A stretch of 64,000 nt of DNA, from positions 23,193,857-23,257,856 of the forward strand of contig NC_084710.1 of NCBI RefSeq assembly GCF_033807575.1. Direction: 5' to 3'. This document shows positions 30,767-42,560 of this stretch, piece after piece; within the stretch, counting starts at the first letter, position 1; each line of letters opens with the position of its first letter. The notes under the pieces were generated by a model that was not told where the DNA came from, made no database searches, and was given only the letters and a program-made list of their open reading frames with translations. This DNA comes from Cydia pomonella (Eukaryota; Arthropoda; Insecta; Lepidoptera; Tortricidae). The translations under genes were made by a program, and so were the position numbers.

Positions 30767-31114
30767 ATCTAAAATAAGAAATATAAATACTAAGTGATGT
30801 AAAGAAATTACATGCGAACGGCTAAGGAGTAGAACTCACGTCCTGCAAATCTTTTTCCAACCCACTATAACTTGAATCATTTTGAATCGAGAGTGAATAG
30901 ACATTTTTTGTAAGCATTTTCCATCCTATCTGCATCGGTATTTATGACTAGCTGAGATTGTGGTGAAATGCTTACTTATATAATATTTATAATAATAAAT
31001 AAATAAAAATGTAGACGTGAAAGTAAACACTGTAGCTAATTAAAGAAGTTACTTATCTAATAGAAACGAACGAACTACTTGTTTAGTGTTATTATCTAAA
31101 ATGGGACAGCTCAG
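30767..31114. other. No recognised feature
   Basis: AT-rich sequence with no clear signals. Confidence 0.45.
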
Positions 31115-31303
31115 TACCCCTAGTGTAAATTTAGTCGATAGCGAAACGTGACGTACGCGTTTGCGTTAAGTCTCATTTTGTATGGGTTTTTGAACAGCGC
31201 GCCAAGCGGGACATTTTGGAAAGTCAAAAATCTCATACAAAATGACACTTAACGCAAACGCGTACGTCACGTTTCGCTGTCGAAAATATTTACACTAGGG
31301 GTA
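31115..31303. mobile_element. TACCCCTAGTGTAAAT MITE, copy 1
   Basis: TACCCCTAGTGTAAAT faces ATTTACACTAGGGGTA. Further inward GTGACGTACGCGTTTGCGTT faces AACGCAAACGCGTACGTCAC, so nearly the whole 189 bp folds back. TA flanks fit mariner-type insertion. The second copy is at 48,627. Confidence 0.9.
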
Positions 31304-31329
31304 CAGTATTCATTTATTTTGACATCAGT

Positions 31330-31410
31330 ACCCACAATAAATATGAGCTTACCGTGGGACTTAGTTAATTTGTGTAAGAATGTCCCTATAGAATTTATTT
31401 ATTACTATTT
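31330..31410 (+). mobile_element. SINE 3' end fragment
   Basis: TGAGCTTACCGTGGGACTTA, GTTAATTTGTGTAAGAATGT and TTTATTTATT match the SINE 3' region, slightly diverged. Confidence 0.75.
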
Positions 31411-32077
31411 ATTCATTTTCTCTCAGATAACCGTAATTTAATTAAATCAAAATTAGGTTAGAAATTCAGTTGTGAAACAGTTACAATACAGTTAAATGCA
31501 ACGCTTCCTGTAATCGGCATTAATTTTGATCGGAATCTGAAAATGAGTTCTAGCATATAAACTTGGCCTTAATTTATAACCAAAAACTAAAATGTTCACA
31601 TTAATCACAATTAAATATGTTTCACAGAAACACGACGCAACATTTAAAATTTGAATTTTAACTAGAATTAATTGCATTATGGCATGAACTTCACAGGGCG
31701 TCACATGAACAGCCTTTTTAAGAACACCTGTACCCGCTATGTGATATGCAATACATTATTTCAATATCAATTTCAAAATTACAGATCACATTGAATTATT
31801 TTTAATCCTCCAGAGGTTATTTCAATATAGAGGCTATTTATTTTCAGTTTATGTATACTCTACCATACACAAAATGAAAACAAAATGACTCTCATTTTTC
31901 CAAAATTAAGGACACGATGTGTATTTTTCACACTAAATGATGCGATTAAGTATTGGACACTAACACAAAACTACACACTAACGAATATTATTTGAATGTC
32001 GCAGTTCTAGTGAAAAACGTTTTCACAAAAGTAGGAACGAAGTCAGGGAGCACTAAATTAGAAGATTTTATCGATAC
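31411..32077. other. No recognised feature
   Basis: AT-rich, apparently unique sequence. Confidence 0.45.
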
Positions 32078-32226
32078 TTTTTTTTTTATATACTACGTCG
32101 GTGGCAATCAAGCATACGGCCCGCCTGATGGTAAGCAGTCTCCGTAGCCTATGTACGTCTGCAACTCCAGAGGAGTTACATGCACGTTGCCGACCCTAAA
32201 CCCACTCCCCGTCGTTGAGCTCTGGC
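32078..32226 (-). mobile_element. LINE 3' end, short copy
   Basis: T-run, then ACTACGTCGGTGGCAATCAA, GTTACATGCACGTTGCCGAC, ending at GTTGAGCTCTGGCA. Confidence 0.85.
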
Positions 32227-32681
32227 ATACTTAATTACGTGTTGAACTTGTTTACCATAATTGTAGTTCTGGGCTATTAAAGTAGGGTGCTTTTACGATA
32301 ATTATCTTTAAAATATCCCAAAGCGATTGTCACCGATATACTTTCCAGATATATACATATTTAAAACTAAAATAAATTAACATTGAAGCGCATAATGAAC
32401 AAAGATGCGCACAATATAATTTACATCGAAATTCACTATAATCGTTTAGTAATTATTAAAATGATTGGCATCCTTTTTTGAAGCTCTTTAAAGGAGAACT
32501 GGTACGAATAATTTTGTAAAATTATCAATTACTTGTGTCTTTATCCCATGAATGGTCACCAAGGCTTTATTTATAAGGTACTGTTGAGAATTAAGATCCA
32601 ATCGCAATCCAATTAAGTACTTGTTAACGAGATTACTGAATGTCTTGGAGTTATATCTGTGATATACAAAGTTGACATTGT
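32227..32681. other. No recognised feature
   Basis: AT-rich sequence; its right end may be decayed LINE sequence leading into the relic at 32,682. Confidence 0.4.
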
Positions 32682-32837
32682 CCAGTGGGTCGGCCCAGAT
32701 ACCGCTGGAGCGACAGTGTACAGGCGGATCTGTGTCAACTCAAAGCCGATAACTGGCAGGAAGTGGCACAGGATCGGGACAGGTGGCGTTCTCTCGTTTT
32801 GGAGGCCAAGACCCTCTTTGGAGGCCACAATAGTTAG
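32682..32837 (+). pseudogene. LINE ORF2 C-terminal tail
   Basis: An uninterrupted frame reads VGRPRYRWSDSVQADLCQLK, ADNWQEVAQDRDRWRSLVLE, AKTLFGGHNS and stop at 32,835-32,837, followed by TTAGTTTAGTTAG. It parallels the relic at 9262-9639 (RPRYRWRDEVQKDL, REAWRSLV, IHFGSLRHSSK), so it is the same RTE-like class in the opposite orientation. The first codons are lost upstream of GRPRYRW. Confidence 0.8.
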
Positions 32838-33829
32838 TTTAGTTAGATTACTATAGAAATAATGCAATTACTTTTCTTTATAGAAATTTGATAAAAAAAA
32901 TATATGTACATCAAATCATACAAATACGTCTCTTTAAGAAAACATATCGAATTATTACAAAAGGAAAAGAAAATATAATTAATAAAGAGCTGAGAATATA
33001 CATTAAGTATATCAATCTGACTGATTTCTGTGATGTTGTTGTATTGTATTAAGATCTAATGTATAAATAAAATAAAATTGTATTTTTGAATAATTTCCCC
33101 ATTGAGTGAACCCTCACCCTAAGAAGGCAACTTCAAGGCAGACATAAGTATCTTTTGGTGGCTTTTTAATAACACTATGGCACAGGCGTTTTCCATTGTC
33201 CGTCGCCCGTTAACCTTTATGATCAAATTTGGCAGAGTCCAGCCGCCACATTCACATCACTCTCTCGACCATAAGTTTGTATCCAATATAAATTGACCCC
33301 TAATAGCCACCCGTAGCGTCTCCCGAGCGTGAGCATCTAGTCTACTCTATGACTGCTGCTCGACGCAACGTTGACGCAACTACGCAGCGACGATATTTTC
33401 CGTAGCGCTGACTAGACGCCGACGCTCAAAAAACGCTAGTGTGGTCCATATTTAACAAGTCTTCAATATAAGCACATAACAAATATACAGGACGCGAGGA
33501 CAGATACTTCAGGTTGGTAGGTCTCAATTTGATTAAAACGCCCTCGTAGAAACATGAATATTGTACCATATACGGGTGATTCTCAACTTTAGTAAATGGG
33601 TCAAATTTTTTTCCGTTGTCTTGTTTTTTGTCACTAAAAAATGTGACGGGGGGAGCTTTTTGTGTGAGTTGAAATTTATTTTTTTATTTTTCTCATTTAG
33701 AAGCGTGACAGAAACAAGACAACCTACATATTAAAATTAATCAACTGACTGCCCTAAGGAACACATGCGTGCCGTGCAAACATAGAGACTATACTTAACC
33801 GATTTCCGTACTATGTCGTGGTAAGTCTT
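32838..33829. other. Mostly unassigned; possible decayed MITE
   Basis: At 33,308-33,450 GCGTCTCCCGAGCGTGAGC and GACTAGACGCCGACGCTC look like inverted ends of a degraded MITE (weak). At 33,570-33,730 CCGTTGTCTTG and CAAGACAACC face each other. No gene. Confidence 0.35.
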
Positions 33830-34075
33830 GTGTTTTTTACGATATATAAGACAAACGAGCAGACTAATCACCTGATGGTAAACAATTGCCGTCGCCCATG
33901 GACACCTGCAACACAAGAGGGGTTGCAAGTTTGTAGCCATCCATTAAGATAGGAATATGTTTTTCAACAGAGACCACACTTATACTGGTGGCCAAAAGCA
34001 ACACGCGAAGTATGAAGAACAGTGAAACGCATTTGGCAGAATGCCTCGTCGCAGGTACAGGAATGGTCTTTGGAA
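33830..34075 (-). mobile_element. LINE 3' end, second family
   Basis: ACGAGCAGACTAATCACCTG, GTCGCCCATGGACACCTGCA and GGGGTTGCAAG match 16,405-16,500. The inner part is diverged. Confidence 0.65.
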
Positions 34076-34335
34076 GTTTGTATTACATTTCGAGTAGTTA
34101 CAGAAATTATAATTAAATTACGCTAGACCACTTGACGGTGGGAATCAGTTGCATTTTACATATTTTATTATGATAATTGGACATTTTATTTACAACAACA
34201 ATATACATAATGGATAATATATATACCTATGTATATACCTATGTATATACACATAGGTATTACTACAACTAGCTTAAATACAACTTTGAATTCAAAATAC
34301 CTAATAATTGTACTTTATTTCGGAGCAAAGACCCG

Positions 34336-34443
34336 AAATTCGCAACTCGTGTCAATTTAAAACACTCCCTTCGGTCGTGTTTTAATTTATCGCCACTCGT
34401 TTCGAATTTCCTATTTTTCGCACTTGTATCGTAATGTACTATT
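34336..34443. mobile_element. CACTCCCTTCGGTCGTG repeat, half copy
   Basis: AATTCGCAACTCGTGTCAAT through ATCGTAATGTACTATT is nearly identical to 12,187-12,294. The left half is absent. Confidence 0.8.
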
Positions 34444-34599
34444 CAGGAACGGCGAGAATGGACCTTCTGTGTGACTGTAGGTACTAAGTGTAGCTTGAAA
34501 ACGTCAAATGTTTATAGCAATGCAGAGCAAGAGGTTTTACGTATAGAATTTTACTTTGTCAGCCAATCAAAACTTTTACTGACCAATCACAACTTTTTT

Positions 34600-34828
34600 T
34601 ACAGAACATATAGTGCTAATTTACCGCCCTAGTGCGATAATTAGCAGATTACGTACATAACTATGTCGAAATTTTAAAGGGCTATATGTACTGTAAATCG
34701 TTGTACGATACATGTGCAAATAGGTAATTCGGACGTATCGATAGAAAACACTCCCTTCGGTCGTGTTTTAATTTATCGCCGCTCGATTCCGATTTCCTAT
34801 TTTTCGCACTAGTATCGTAATGTACTAT
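34600..34828. mobile_element. CACTCCCTTCGGTCGTG repeat, full copy
   Basis: TACAGAACATATAGTGCTAA to ATCGTAATGTACTATA, 229 bp, same layout as 12,068-12,295. Confidence 0.8.
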
Positions 34829-35049
34829 ATTAATAGAAGGAAATTTTGTATTGGGTAATCAAAGCTGCGGGAGCGGTAGTTATGGAGAAGGGTAACTGAA
34901 TACATGTCAAATAAGTGCCAGACATGTGGGCCGTTTTTTGAAGTCAAAAATGTACTAAGATTATACCGTATATTTCGTCGCTGATGACAGACGATTAAAT
35001 CGTGACCATCAAAGACCAGCGATTTGTTCAATCGATTGCGTATTGTACG

Positions 35050-35185
35050 TACAGTCACGTCTGAAAATATCGATACGAAAGAAGTGCCAAAAATATGTAT
35101 ACATTACCTTAATATATGCGCAATAAAGTCGTGTATACATATTTTTGGCACTTTTTTCGTATCAATATTTTCAGACGTGACCGTA
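35050..35185. mobile_element. TACAGTCACGTCTGAAAAT MITE, copy 1
   Basis: TACAGTCACGTCTGAAAATA with TCGATACG, GTGCCAAAAATATGTATACA, and their complements GTATACATATTTTTGGCAC and TATTTTCAGACGTGACCGTA. Nearly the whole 136 bp is a palindrome. TA-flanked. Further copies are at 45,473 and 60,060. Confidence 0.92.
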
Positions 35186-35220
35186 CCTAATAATTACACA
35201 GAATAAAAATAGGTAAATAT

Positions 35221-35400
35221 TTCGCTAGTCAGCAGCAGCATTGCCCACCAACGCCAACATTTGGCAGGGCTCGGCAACCTTTCATCAGCCGTCTGCATTA
35301 TGCAGGTGTTAGCACGGGGCGCACGTCCGCCGTAATTAGATGAGGCTCATTACGGCCCTCAGACTAACGTGGTTATTGGGGCATTTGCTTGTTCCATTTA
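35221..35400. other. GC-moderate unique patch, possible regulatory DNA
   Basis: GTCAGCAGCAGCATTGCCCA, CGCCGTAATTAGATGAGGCT and CATTACGGCCCTCAGACTAA form a block distinct in composition from the AT-rich flanks, with homeodomain-like TAATTAG sites. It is not repeated in the window and has no long frame. A conserved non-coding element is possible (inference). Confidence 0.25.
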
Positions 35401-36551
35401 TGAGGTGTTGGGTGAGGTGTCTGGAAGAATAGAGGAAATAAAAGTGGCATTGTAATGTGTTAGCATTTTCCTCTTTATTTTTGATATGTAAGCACTGGGG
35501 ATTGGTTTGTCAGTGGTGTTTTTGTTTTATAAATACAACCCTTCAGATTACGACTTAAAAATCTACTAAGCAGCATCTGTTTGTGAAAATATAATTTATA
35601 ACTGAAATATAACAAGAAAAAATCATCACGTAAAATAAAAATAGAAAGATTGGAACGTGCGACTTTTCGGCAGATCGATTCTATTCACCAACCAATAATA
35701 ATATAATAAAATATATAATGTTTTTACAGAAACATAATGATATGGTTGAACAAACAACGTTAATATAAAAATCGTTTTCTACTAATTATGTATCTAAAAA
35801 TAACATAATGAGGAATAAAATAGTTCTAATTATGAATCAATTACCTTAGGCTTGCATTGTTTGTGATATTTTAAAGCTAACTCGGGAACATTTACATACG
35901 CAAAGTTGAAACGATTCACCTAGCCTCTTTAAGTCAGGTAATTTGTCTTCGACCCACACGACAATATAAAAACGCACGTACCTAATCCGAACCCACCGTG
36001 ATCCATTACGAGTTCCGAAGCAAGACAGCAACCCTCGCCTTCCCATCACAGTAGTTTAAGCACCCATTACACCCCAAAAAAGGCCGTATATCTCGGCCCG
36101 CATCATCAGACCCCTCATTCCCTTCTATTACCAAACACTCATTTCAGAAAAACCAGTAAAATTATGCTCTAGATCACGCAGATTTCTCAGCGGTCGACAG
36201 GCCAGCCTTTACTGGTTTGGTAGATAGAACTGCTTGGGAATACAATGCCAGGTCCAGTAAATCACGCACCTGACCGAAGGCACTTGTCTCGGACATAAAT
36301 CTAGCAGCGACCCCTAACTCATAAATATTGAACTATTGACTCGGCCTAAGCCGGCTTGTTAATGACGCCGTGATTTAAAGGTTGGCGAGACCTGGATTTG
36401 GATGTTTGATTTGAGTGTTTTATTTCGCGAGTTTGATAAATTATGGAGTGAATTATAAAGTTACTATTTTTAACCGATAAAAGACCAAAGTACGTGATTC
36501 TAAATTCGACAAGTACAGCTTAGCATCCCTGCATACAAATAGTTTTTCTGA

Positions 36552-36554
<3 letters not shown>
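35401..36554. other. Apparently unique sequence
   Basis: No gene. 36,050-36,380 (CGTATATCTCGGCCCGCATC, CGGTCGACAGGCCAGCCTTT) is less AT-rich than its surroundings and could be conserved non-coding DNA. Confidence 0.3.

Positions 36555-36602
<48 letters not shown>
36555..36602. repeat. TA dinucleotide microsatellite
   Basis: An uninterrupted TA run followed by TGTATATATACA. Likely polymorphic in length. Confidence 0.97.
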
Positions 36603-37689
36603 CATTATATATTAAAAACATAAACATAGTTAGATAATTATTATTATTGTATTGAAGATCCACTACACATTTTGCCGTACGAATATTAATTCGACATAAC
36701 TCGTACTTCGCTTGCACGAGTGCATAAGTACGAATAAGATGCGTATTATCAAACCAAGATCAGATTCTAAAGTTAGAATGGCATTAAAAAATAATTTTTT
36801 TCGAAAATTATCTAGGTATAAGCCACAAATGGTCATTCAATGCCCTAGTACATCAATCAACCTGACATTCTATAAAAATATTTATAACATTATTATAAGT
36901 TTAAAAAACATGCAATACATATAAATAATCATCCACCCCGAAAGCAAAAGTGTGCTAAGTGAAAAATTGCAATTTTATGAAATTGTTCTCAATAAAACAT
37001 GGCCGCCGCTCGTCGGCTGTCACCGGCGACGTGACGAATTGTAGATAATAAAAATTACCACTCGGGGTTGAGAGGTAAATCGACACGACGTAAATTACTC
37101 TCAGGCGTTTTAAGTTGTCATTTTTAAACCTGTCAGGTTGAGCGTTATTTATTAACAGACTTTAATTTTTAGATGTATTGTCAGTTGGGTGATTTTTGGT
37201 CATTAGCGTTTTGTGCCGCGGTTAAAAATAAATTGGCTGCTTAAGAATTTCAATTTCAGTAACAATTATGCTTATTTTGTGATTAATTGAGTTAGTTCCG
37301 TTAATAAAAAAAGATTTTATACATCTACGATTAATGAATTATAACATATCCATATACGCTGATATAAGAAAGAAATAAAAATCGGTAAGATTTTTTTTAA
37401 AACAGCGAGAGTGCAAAGTATAATAAAAAACATACCTATCTACTACACAATGCTAAACAATACATATAAATTATATAATTATATGTATATATTTTTACAT
37501 TTTTAACTCATCTTAACGTCAATATCATCGCATCGATTATATTATATATTATGACTAGGATATGTAATGACCGACCTGTCAAAAAAGGGATCCGTCTGAA
37601 AATCAGCGCTGGGTATATATCTAGCAATAAAGCTGAGACAGGTACCCATTGCCTATACCAAAAAACCACATAGGTAAAAAGGTAAGAGC
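36603..37689. other. Apparently unique sequence
   Basis: No gene. The patch 36,990-37,140 (GGCCGCCGCTCGTCGGCTGT, CACCGGCGACGTGACG) is GC-rich and single-copy here. Confidence 0.35.
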
Positions 37690-37835
37690 TGTAGTAAATT
37701 TTTTGTGATTTTTTGAATAATTTATTTTGTGCAATTAAGTGTATTTTGTTTTATCTCACGTTGTATGTTATTTTTATTTTGTATCTTTGGTAGTTGGGGC
37801 AATAAACATTTTTTATCTTTATCTTTAATATTTGT
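37690..37835 (+). mobile_element. Probable LINE 3' tail
   Basis: TTGGGGCAATAAACATTTTT then TATCTTTATCTTTAATATT, a polyadenylation-like signal plus ATCTTT tandem tail. A minus-strand tail of the same type is at 57,318. Confidence 0.5.
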
Positions 37836-37880
37836 ATTTGTAATATACTTTTTGTAATTAAAATACATCGTATGTACTTG

Positions 37881-38663
37881 ACTCAATTCAATTCAAATAT
37901 ACTTTATTCATGTAGGCCTAGCAACAAGCACTTATGAATAGTAAGACAGTATTACATATAATTATCTTAATCTAATTATCAGAGCAATTTATTGATGTTG
38001 TAAATATTATTCCATATATAATACTAATGAATATAATTCATAGATCAAATTTAATACTAAAAAATTTCACAAAATATAGTCATACAAAAAAAAATTTATA
38101 AAAAATACTAGTCTAGATTGTTTCTAGAATAAATTCTAAATGTCAAACAAATATAATAAAAACAACAAAGGAAATACATGCATTGGAATATCCATTTCAT
38201 CATCATTATTCAAATATAATAAATAATTAGTCATTTCGAATCACAATTAATCCCACGTTGTTTTATCATTCATGTAGTCTTGTGTGGTATAATAAGCTTT
38301 AGAAATAAGTTTACGCTTTACATGATTCTTAAATTTATTAATTGGTAACTCAGTAATATGGTTTGGAAGTTTATTATAAAATCTCACACAATTACCCATG
38401 AATGATTTTTTTATTTTATGGAGCCGAGTGAAGGGCACGGCGAACTTATGTTTATTTCTAGTATTAATATTATGAATGTCACAATTTTTCTTAAAATCGG
38501 CAATATTTTTATGCACATACAGAATATTCTCATAAATGTATTGACAGTGCACTGTCATGATGTCAATTTCCTTAAATTTATCTCTCAGTGAGTCTCTATG
38601 GTTCATTTTATATATTGCTCGAATAGCCCTCTTCTGCAGAACAAAAATGGTATTTATTCTTTC
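37881..38663 (-). pseudogene. Non-LTR retrotransposon, 3' end of ORF2 and UTR
   Basis: The minus strand carries an open C-terminal segment of about 139 codons ending at 38,247. It reads IFVLQKRAIRAIYKMNHRDS, LRDKFKEIDIMTV, ENILYVHKNI, NTRNKHKFAVPFTRLHKIKK, FMGNCVRFYNKLPNHI and YYTTQDYMNDKTTWD. This is the thumb/C-terminal region of a lepidopteran jockey-like polymerase (recalled). In-frame stops upstream of about 38,650 mark the truncation. The 3'UTR runs down to 37,881 and ends TACATGAATAAAGTATATTT with an AATTG-type tail. Lack of stops within it suggests a comparatively young insertion; the catalytic core is absent. Confidence 0.85.
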
Positions 38664-40284
38664 TATTCATTAAACCGAATTTCTAATTATATCAAATTCA
38701 TCTCTCATTTAGTAGCACGCAGGCTATAAAACTGTCAACCTGGCAACCCAACAACACAACGCACAAAATACAAAATTCCATTTAAAGCAACACGTCACGT
38801 CACGTTCGCGACAGGTAACGTCGTTCCGCCAATTTTTAACGCGGCAACATTTAAATTAAATTCCCGCCTAAGCGCCTCACCGCACGTCCGACACGTTCAT
38901 TTAAGCAATTTCAGATAAAATGCTTATCTTACTTATGCTCCTTTGCTGCATGGCGGCTAATCCTTTTTGTGAACGCATAAATATAAACTTTTTGCCGTAG
39001 ATAAGTTTTTTGCTGACGCTTTAGGTGTGTACTTAGTTAATTTGTTTGTTTTGGAAGCCTATCAATCTTTAACTTTTTTCCTTGGCAATTACCTTTACGA
39101 GATGTAATGGGGTGTTGTTGTTAAGGCACATTTCGTTGACTTTCATGTTAGTTCGATGGTAAGGACATAACATTTTTCGTAACAGAAAACTTTATACTCA
39201 GTTGCTATACGAACCGGGCAATCTTAATGGTACATACCTGATTTAGGAATATGGAAATTGGATTTTTTTTTATAGGTTGTTAATGTATTGTTATAAAACA
39301 ATAAGGGCATTCATTCCCTAATATTTAGTAGAAAAATAATAACCTTAAGTACATTTAAACTGACTAAAGCCTTTGTACTTAATTAGGTAGTTAGTCATAT
39401 AATATTTAAAAAAAACTTGCATATAATTTAGTAGCTTTAACAGTAATATATTCTGTTAAAATAGGAACCGCACAATTTCGATACTTCTCTGAGATTCCCA
39501 CGACATTCTTTCACTTCTCTGAGCCTAGTGTGGGGTGCTTTTCTTATAACGCCAATTTACGCCAACATACCTAAATATATATTTAATTTAATTTAATTTT
39601 GCACCAATTCCGCCTTATGTATCTGCTTATTTTCTGAGGAAGTTCAGACACATTAATAAAGTAATACCTACCTATACCTAGTAATATATGTTTACACATA
39701 CCTGTAGTTGACTCTGTTCACCCAGTTCAGATCACCCGGATCAATTAAATAAACTAAAAATGCACTTAGTTCACCTATGTATGATTTTCTTAGGGGTATT
39801 AAGTTTAAGTATATGTGATTCCCCTTTGTTGACTTGAGGTGCACAAAGCTAACTGGCAGTAAATTTAATGGACCTGTGACCAATTATGGGTGTCTTAAGT
39901 TTAGGTACTTGGATGCAAGTTCGACGCCGTAAAAGTCAAGACTACAATGAAGATAAGTAGATATTGGCTTTTAATTTATTAAGTAGTAAACATTGCAACC
40001 ATTTTAGCTAATCTAGGCTTAGGAAAGCCATACAATTATTTATAGGTATAGAATGAACTAGAACTTTCTCCATAAAACCTAGGTCTTATCTAAAATGGGT
40101 CTAAATCATACCTGGCAGGTAACGGCCCTGGGACGCGGTGAGGCGAGAATTGATAATTTTGCGGAGGAGGTCACTCGATCGTGAAGGTAAGGTATGGCGA
40201 CGGTTGGAAATTAGGTTTTTTGGCGGTGTTCGGTTGGAAATGAATTAGATTGTTATAGAATGCAGGGTAGTAGTGTATGGCTAA
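38664..40284. other. Apparently unique sequence
   Basis: No gene. 38,750-38,960 has CGTCACGTCACGTTCGCGAC and TAACGTCGTTCCGCC, richer in GC than the flanks, and may be regulatory. 39,580-39,600 has ATTTAATTTAATTTAATTTT. Confidence 0.35.
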
Positions 40285-40410
40285 GTTCACACGGTTTTAA
40301 TTATTCCCGTATACCATATACGGGATTTAACGAATACCGTAGTGACAGCATTTGTATGGCAAGTTTTAAAATCATATACGATATACGGGATAAATTAACG
40401 CCGTGTGAAC
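40285..40410. mobile_element. GTTCACACGG MITE
   Basis: GTTCACACGGTTTTAATTAT with TCCCGTATA faces TATACGGGATAAATTAACGC with CGTGTGAAC. About 126 bp. No gene content. Confidence 0.82.
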
Positions 40411-40523
40411 CTACTCGTAGCCTTTGCTTGCTTTTGTAACATTAAATAGCTTTTTGGATTGATGAAATGTATTTTTATTAATTTTTTAGGTACCTATATA
40501 TTATTAAACAAAATCACCTAAAT

Positions 40524-40743
40524 TAGGGGAGACCGAGGTGAGAGTAAACAGAGGTACCTATGTTGAAATAACGTCAACTTTGAGAAAAATGTAACTGTTA
40601 CCGAGCTGAAAAATAATATGTTTAGCCTCTTCCTACCGTCCGCTGATTCCTCAATATAGTCTTTGCCTCAAGACGATTAAAAATACCGAAAAATTGACGT
40701 TGTTTCAACTTAAATCTGATTTAACTCACCTCGGTCTCCCCTA
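40524..40743. mobile_element. TAGGGGAGACCGAGGTGAG MITE
   Basis: TAGGGGAGACCGAGGTGAG is exactly complementary to CTCACCTCGGTCTCCCCTA at the right end. 220 bp. A TA follows on the right, fitting a TA target. Confidence 0.9.
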
Positions 40744-41289
40744 TAGCAGGCGAACAATGAACGAACCTAAGCTAAGGTACCTCCAAACAAATCAATTACA
40801 CTCTCATCTGCTAAAAAGCACACCTCGTGTGTTAACTTCAAAGAGCAGAGCTGAAATATGATGTTTTCACGCCACACAACCCTTTCCTATACCAGCTATT
40901 AACCCAATCTCAACCCTATCTTAAAGCCCATAAGGTTGTTAAAGACTGTAAATAAACTTGGTACGGCAGTGATCTATTTGCTATTCAAATTTGAACCTTA
41001 TTCATAAGCGTATAAGTTTGATAAAGACTGTAGATTAGGTTGGTATGTCTGTGGTCTAGACGCATTTCCATCTGAGCAATGAGGTTATTCCGGTGATAGG
41101 TGCGGTGCTTGACGGCAGAGATATGAGGGGTCCGAGCGGAGTTACCTGCTGACAAATAAGTCATGTTGGTGTGAAGTGAACTCCTGTACCTATTACACTT
41201 GTATCAGGTACTTTATTATCTATAATATATCGGCAGCCTAGGCATAACGTGAAACGTGAAAAATCTTTGTCTCGTTCCCTGAGTCGACT
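40744..41289. other. Unassigned; short direct duplication
   Basis: AAAGACTGTAAATAAACTTGGTA near 40,939 and AAAGACTGTAGATTAGGTTGGTA near 41,023 are related 84 bp apart. No gene. Confidence 0.4.
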
Positions 41290-41310
41290 GAGCCCCGCTA
41301 CGCGGGGCTC
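41290..41310. repeat. GC-rich perfect hairpin
   Basis: GAGCCCCGC-TAC-GCGGGGCTC, a 9-bp stem with a 3-base loop, followed at 41,331 by GCCCTTCGGG. Strong in an AT-rich setting. A bacterial-type terminator is not implied; it is probably part of an interspersed repeat. Confidence 0.8.
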
Positions 41311-41429
41311 CTATTTCTGTACAGTTTGCCCTTCGGGTATCTGAAGCAACCTAAGGAACCTATCCTACCTATCTATTGGTGCAGTGTGACTACCGTCAAA
41401 ACATTACAAAAGGACAGGGGGCCTAACCA

Positions 41430-41590
41430 AGATGACCATCGTGCATCGACAAACGCTTAACGAAAAGAAAAATTGTATCGAGATGACAGGTGCTTCGAAA
41501 AGTCACGTGACGATTTCCATGCGTTAGCAAAGTTTCGATTGGCGTTTTAAAGCTTTATTTGACGTTCATACGCGCATTGTAATATGCCTA
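41430..41590. repeat. Dispersed repeat, copy 1
   Basis: AAAAATTGTATCGAGATGAC, AGGTGCTTCGAAAAGTCACG and TTTATTTGACG have relatives at 46,540-46,670 (AATGTATCGGGATGGCAG, ATGCTACGAAAAGCCACGTG). Class unknown. Confidence 0.6.
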
Positions 41591-41684
41591 CTTAAATAAT
41601 AAATTATCTATATCTTATCTTTATCGACGACTGGCTGTTCAAACCATATGGAGGACTATATAATAGGACTATCGAATCGAAATA

Positions 41685-41775
41685 AATGTAAATTTTGACA
41701 TCTCGTTTAGTTATCGATCTTTTAAAGATCTTTCCAAGGTCTTAAATGTGTCTTCTTCGAATTGGGCAGAGTATC
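41685..41775. mobile_element. GGCCCGATTCGAAGAAT MITE, fragment
   Basis: TAGTTATCGATCTTTTAAAG and TCTTCTTCGAATTGGGC are the reverse of 22,746-style sequence. One end only. Confidence 0.7.
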
Positions 41776-41809
41776 AAAAGTGATGTTTTTGATTTTGAAT
41801 TGATATGGG

Positions 41810-42029
41810 TAAACCGTCTATTACTGAACACCTTCCAACTACTGGCCACCTTATACTAAAAGGGATTCTGTTTAATAATCACACAATCTAAGTTAATCAT
41901 CAGAACGATAGTTATTTAGTTTACTTGAATTGTGTAAATAAATAAATAGAATTCTTATTTTAACCATTTTAGTATAAGGTGGCCAGTAATTGGAGGGTGG
42001 CCAGTAATAACGGTAATAAGACGGTTTAC
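41810..42029. mobile_element. GTAAACCGTC MITE with extended TIR
   Basis: GTAAACCGTCTATTACTG and CTACTGGCCACCTTATACTA at the left pair with TAGTATAAGGTGGCCAGTAA and AATAAGACGGTTTAC at the right. The right arm has a duplicated GGTGGCCAGTAAT unit. About 220 bp. Confidence 0.85.
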
Positions 42030-42560
42030 TCTACACGCAATTCAGCAGGTCCTCTAAAGGAGATTGGAACCAGCTCATATTGGAATTATGTCAGATCCAT
42101 GTTAGATCAGTATCACATTATGACAAGTATAGAAATAAACAATTTATTTTATTTAACTGTTTTGCATTTTCCTAATTTACCAAATAACTTGTGTAATAAA
42201 CGTTAGGTAGAATAGCCACTTAAATAAAGCTCGTTTCTAATAGTGTTTGACTTTCTACAAAACTAACTACAAACTGCAACAAACTTCTCAGATTCCATAT
42301 CTTTTATTTCATAACGGATAAGTGAAAATACTTTCACCGAAGAATACTTTCACACAACTTCTGGATTAAGATCCTAACGACTGTCAATATCAACACCTCT
42401 AAGTGAAACTTAACATTATCTTGGACATTTTGAAACCACGAACTCAAACTGGTTACGACTTTAGATTCATTTTCCTGGATTTTAAGAAGTAGCTTGTGTC
42501 CATAGATTTGTCTGATTGAATATTTAAAAAATATCTATTTTAAATAGCTTCAGTTTTTCT
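42030..42560. other. No recognised feature
   Basis: AT-rich, apparently unique sequence. Confidence 0.45.

Noticed and set aside
36520..36717. 65-codon minus-strand frame with a long YI repeat
   Set aside because: It is the translation of a TA microsatellite.
41290..41310. Bacterial-style intrinsic terminator or contaminating bacterial DNA
   Set aside because: There is no T-run, gene or bacterial context; the surroundings are typical lepidopteran repeats.
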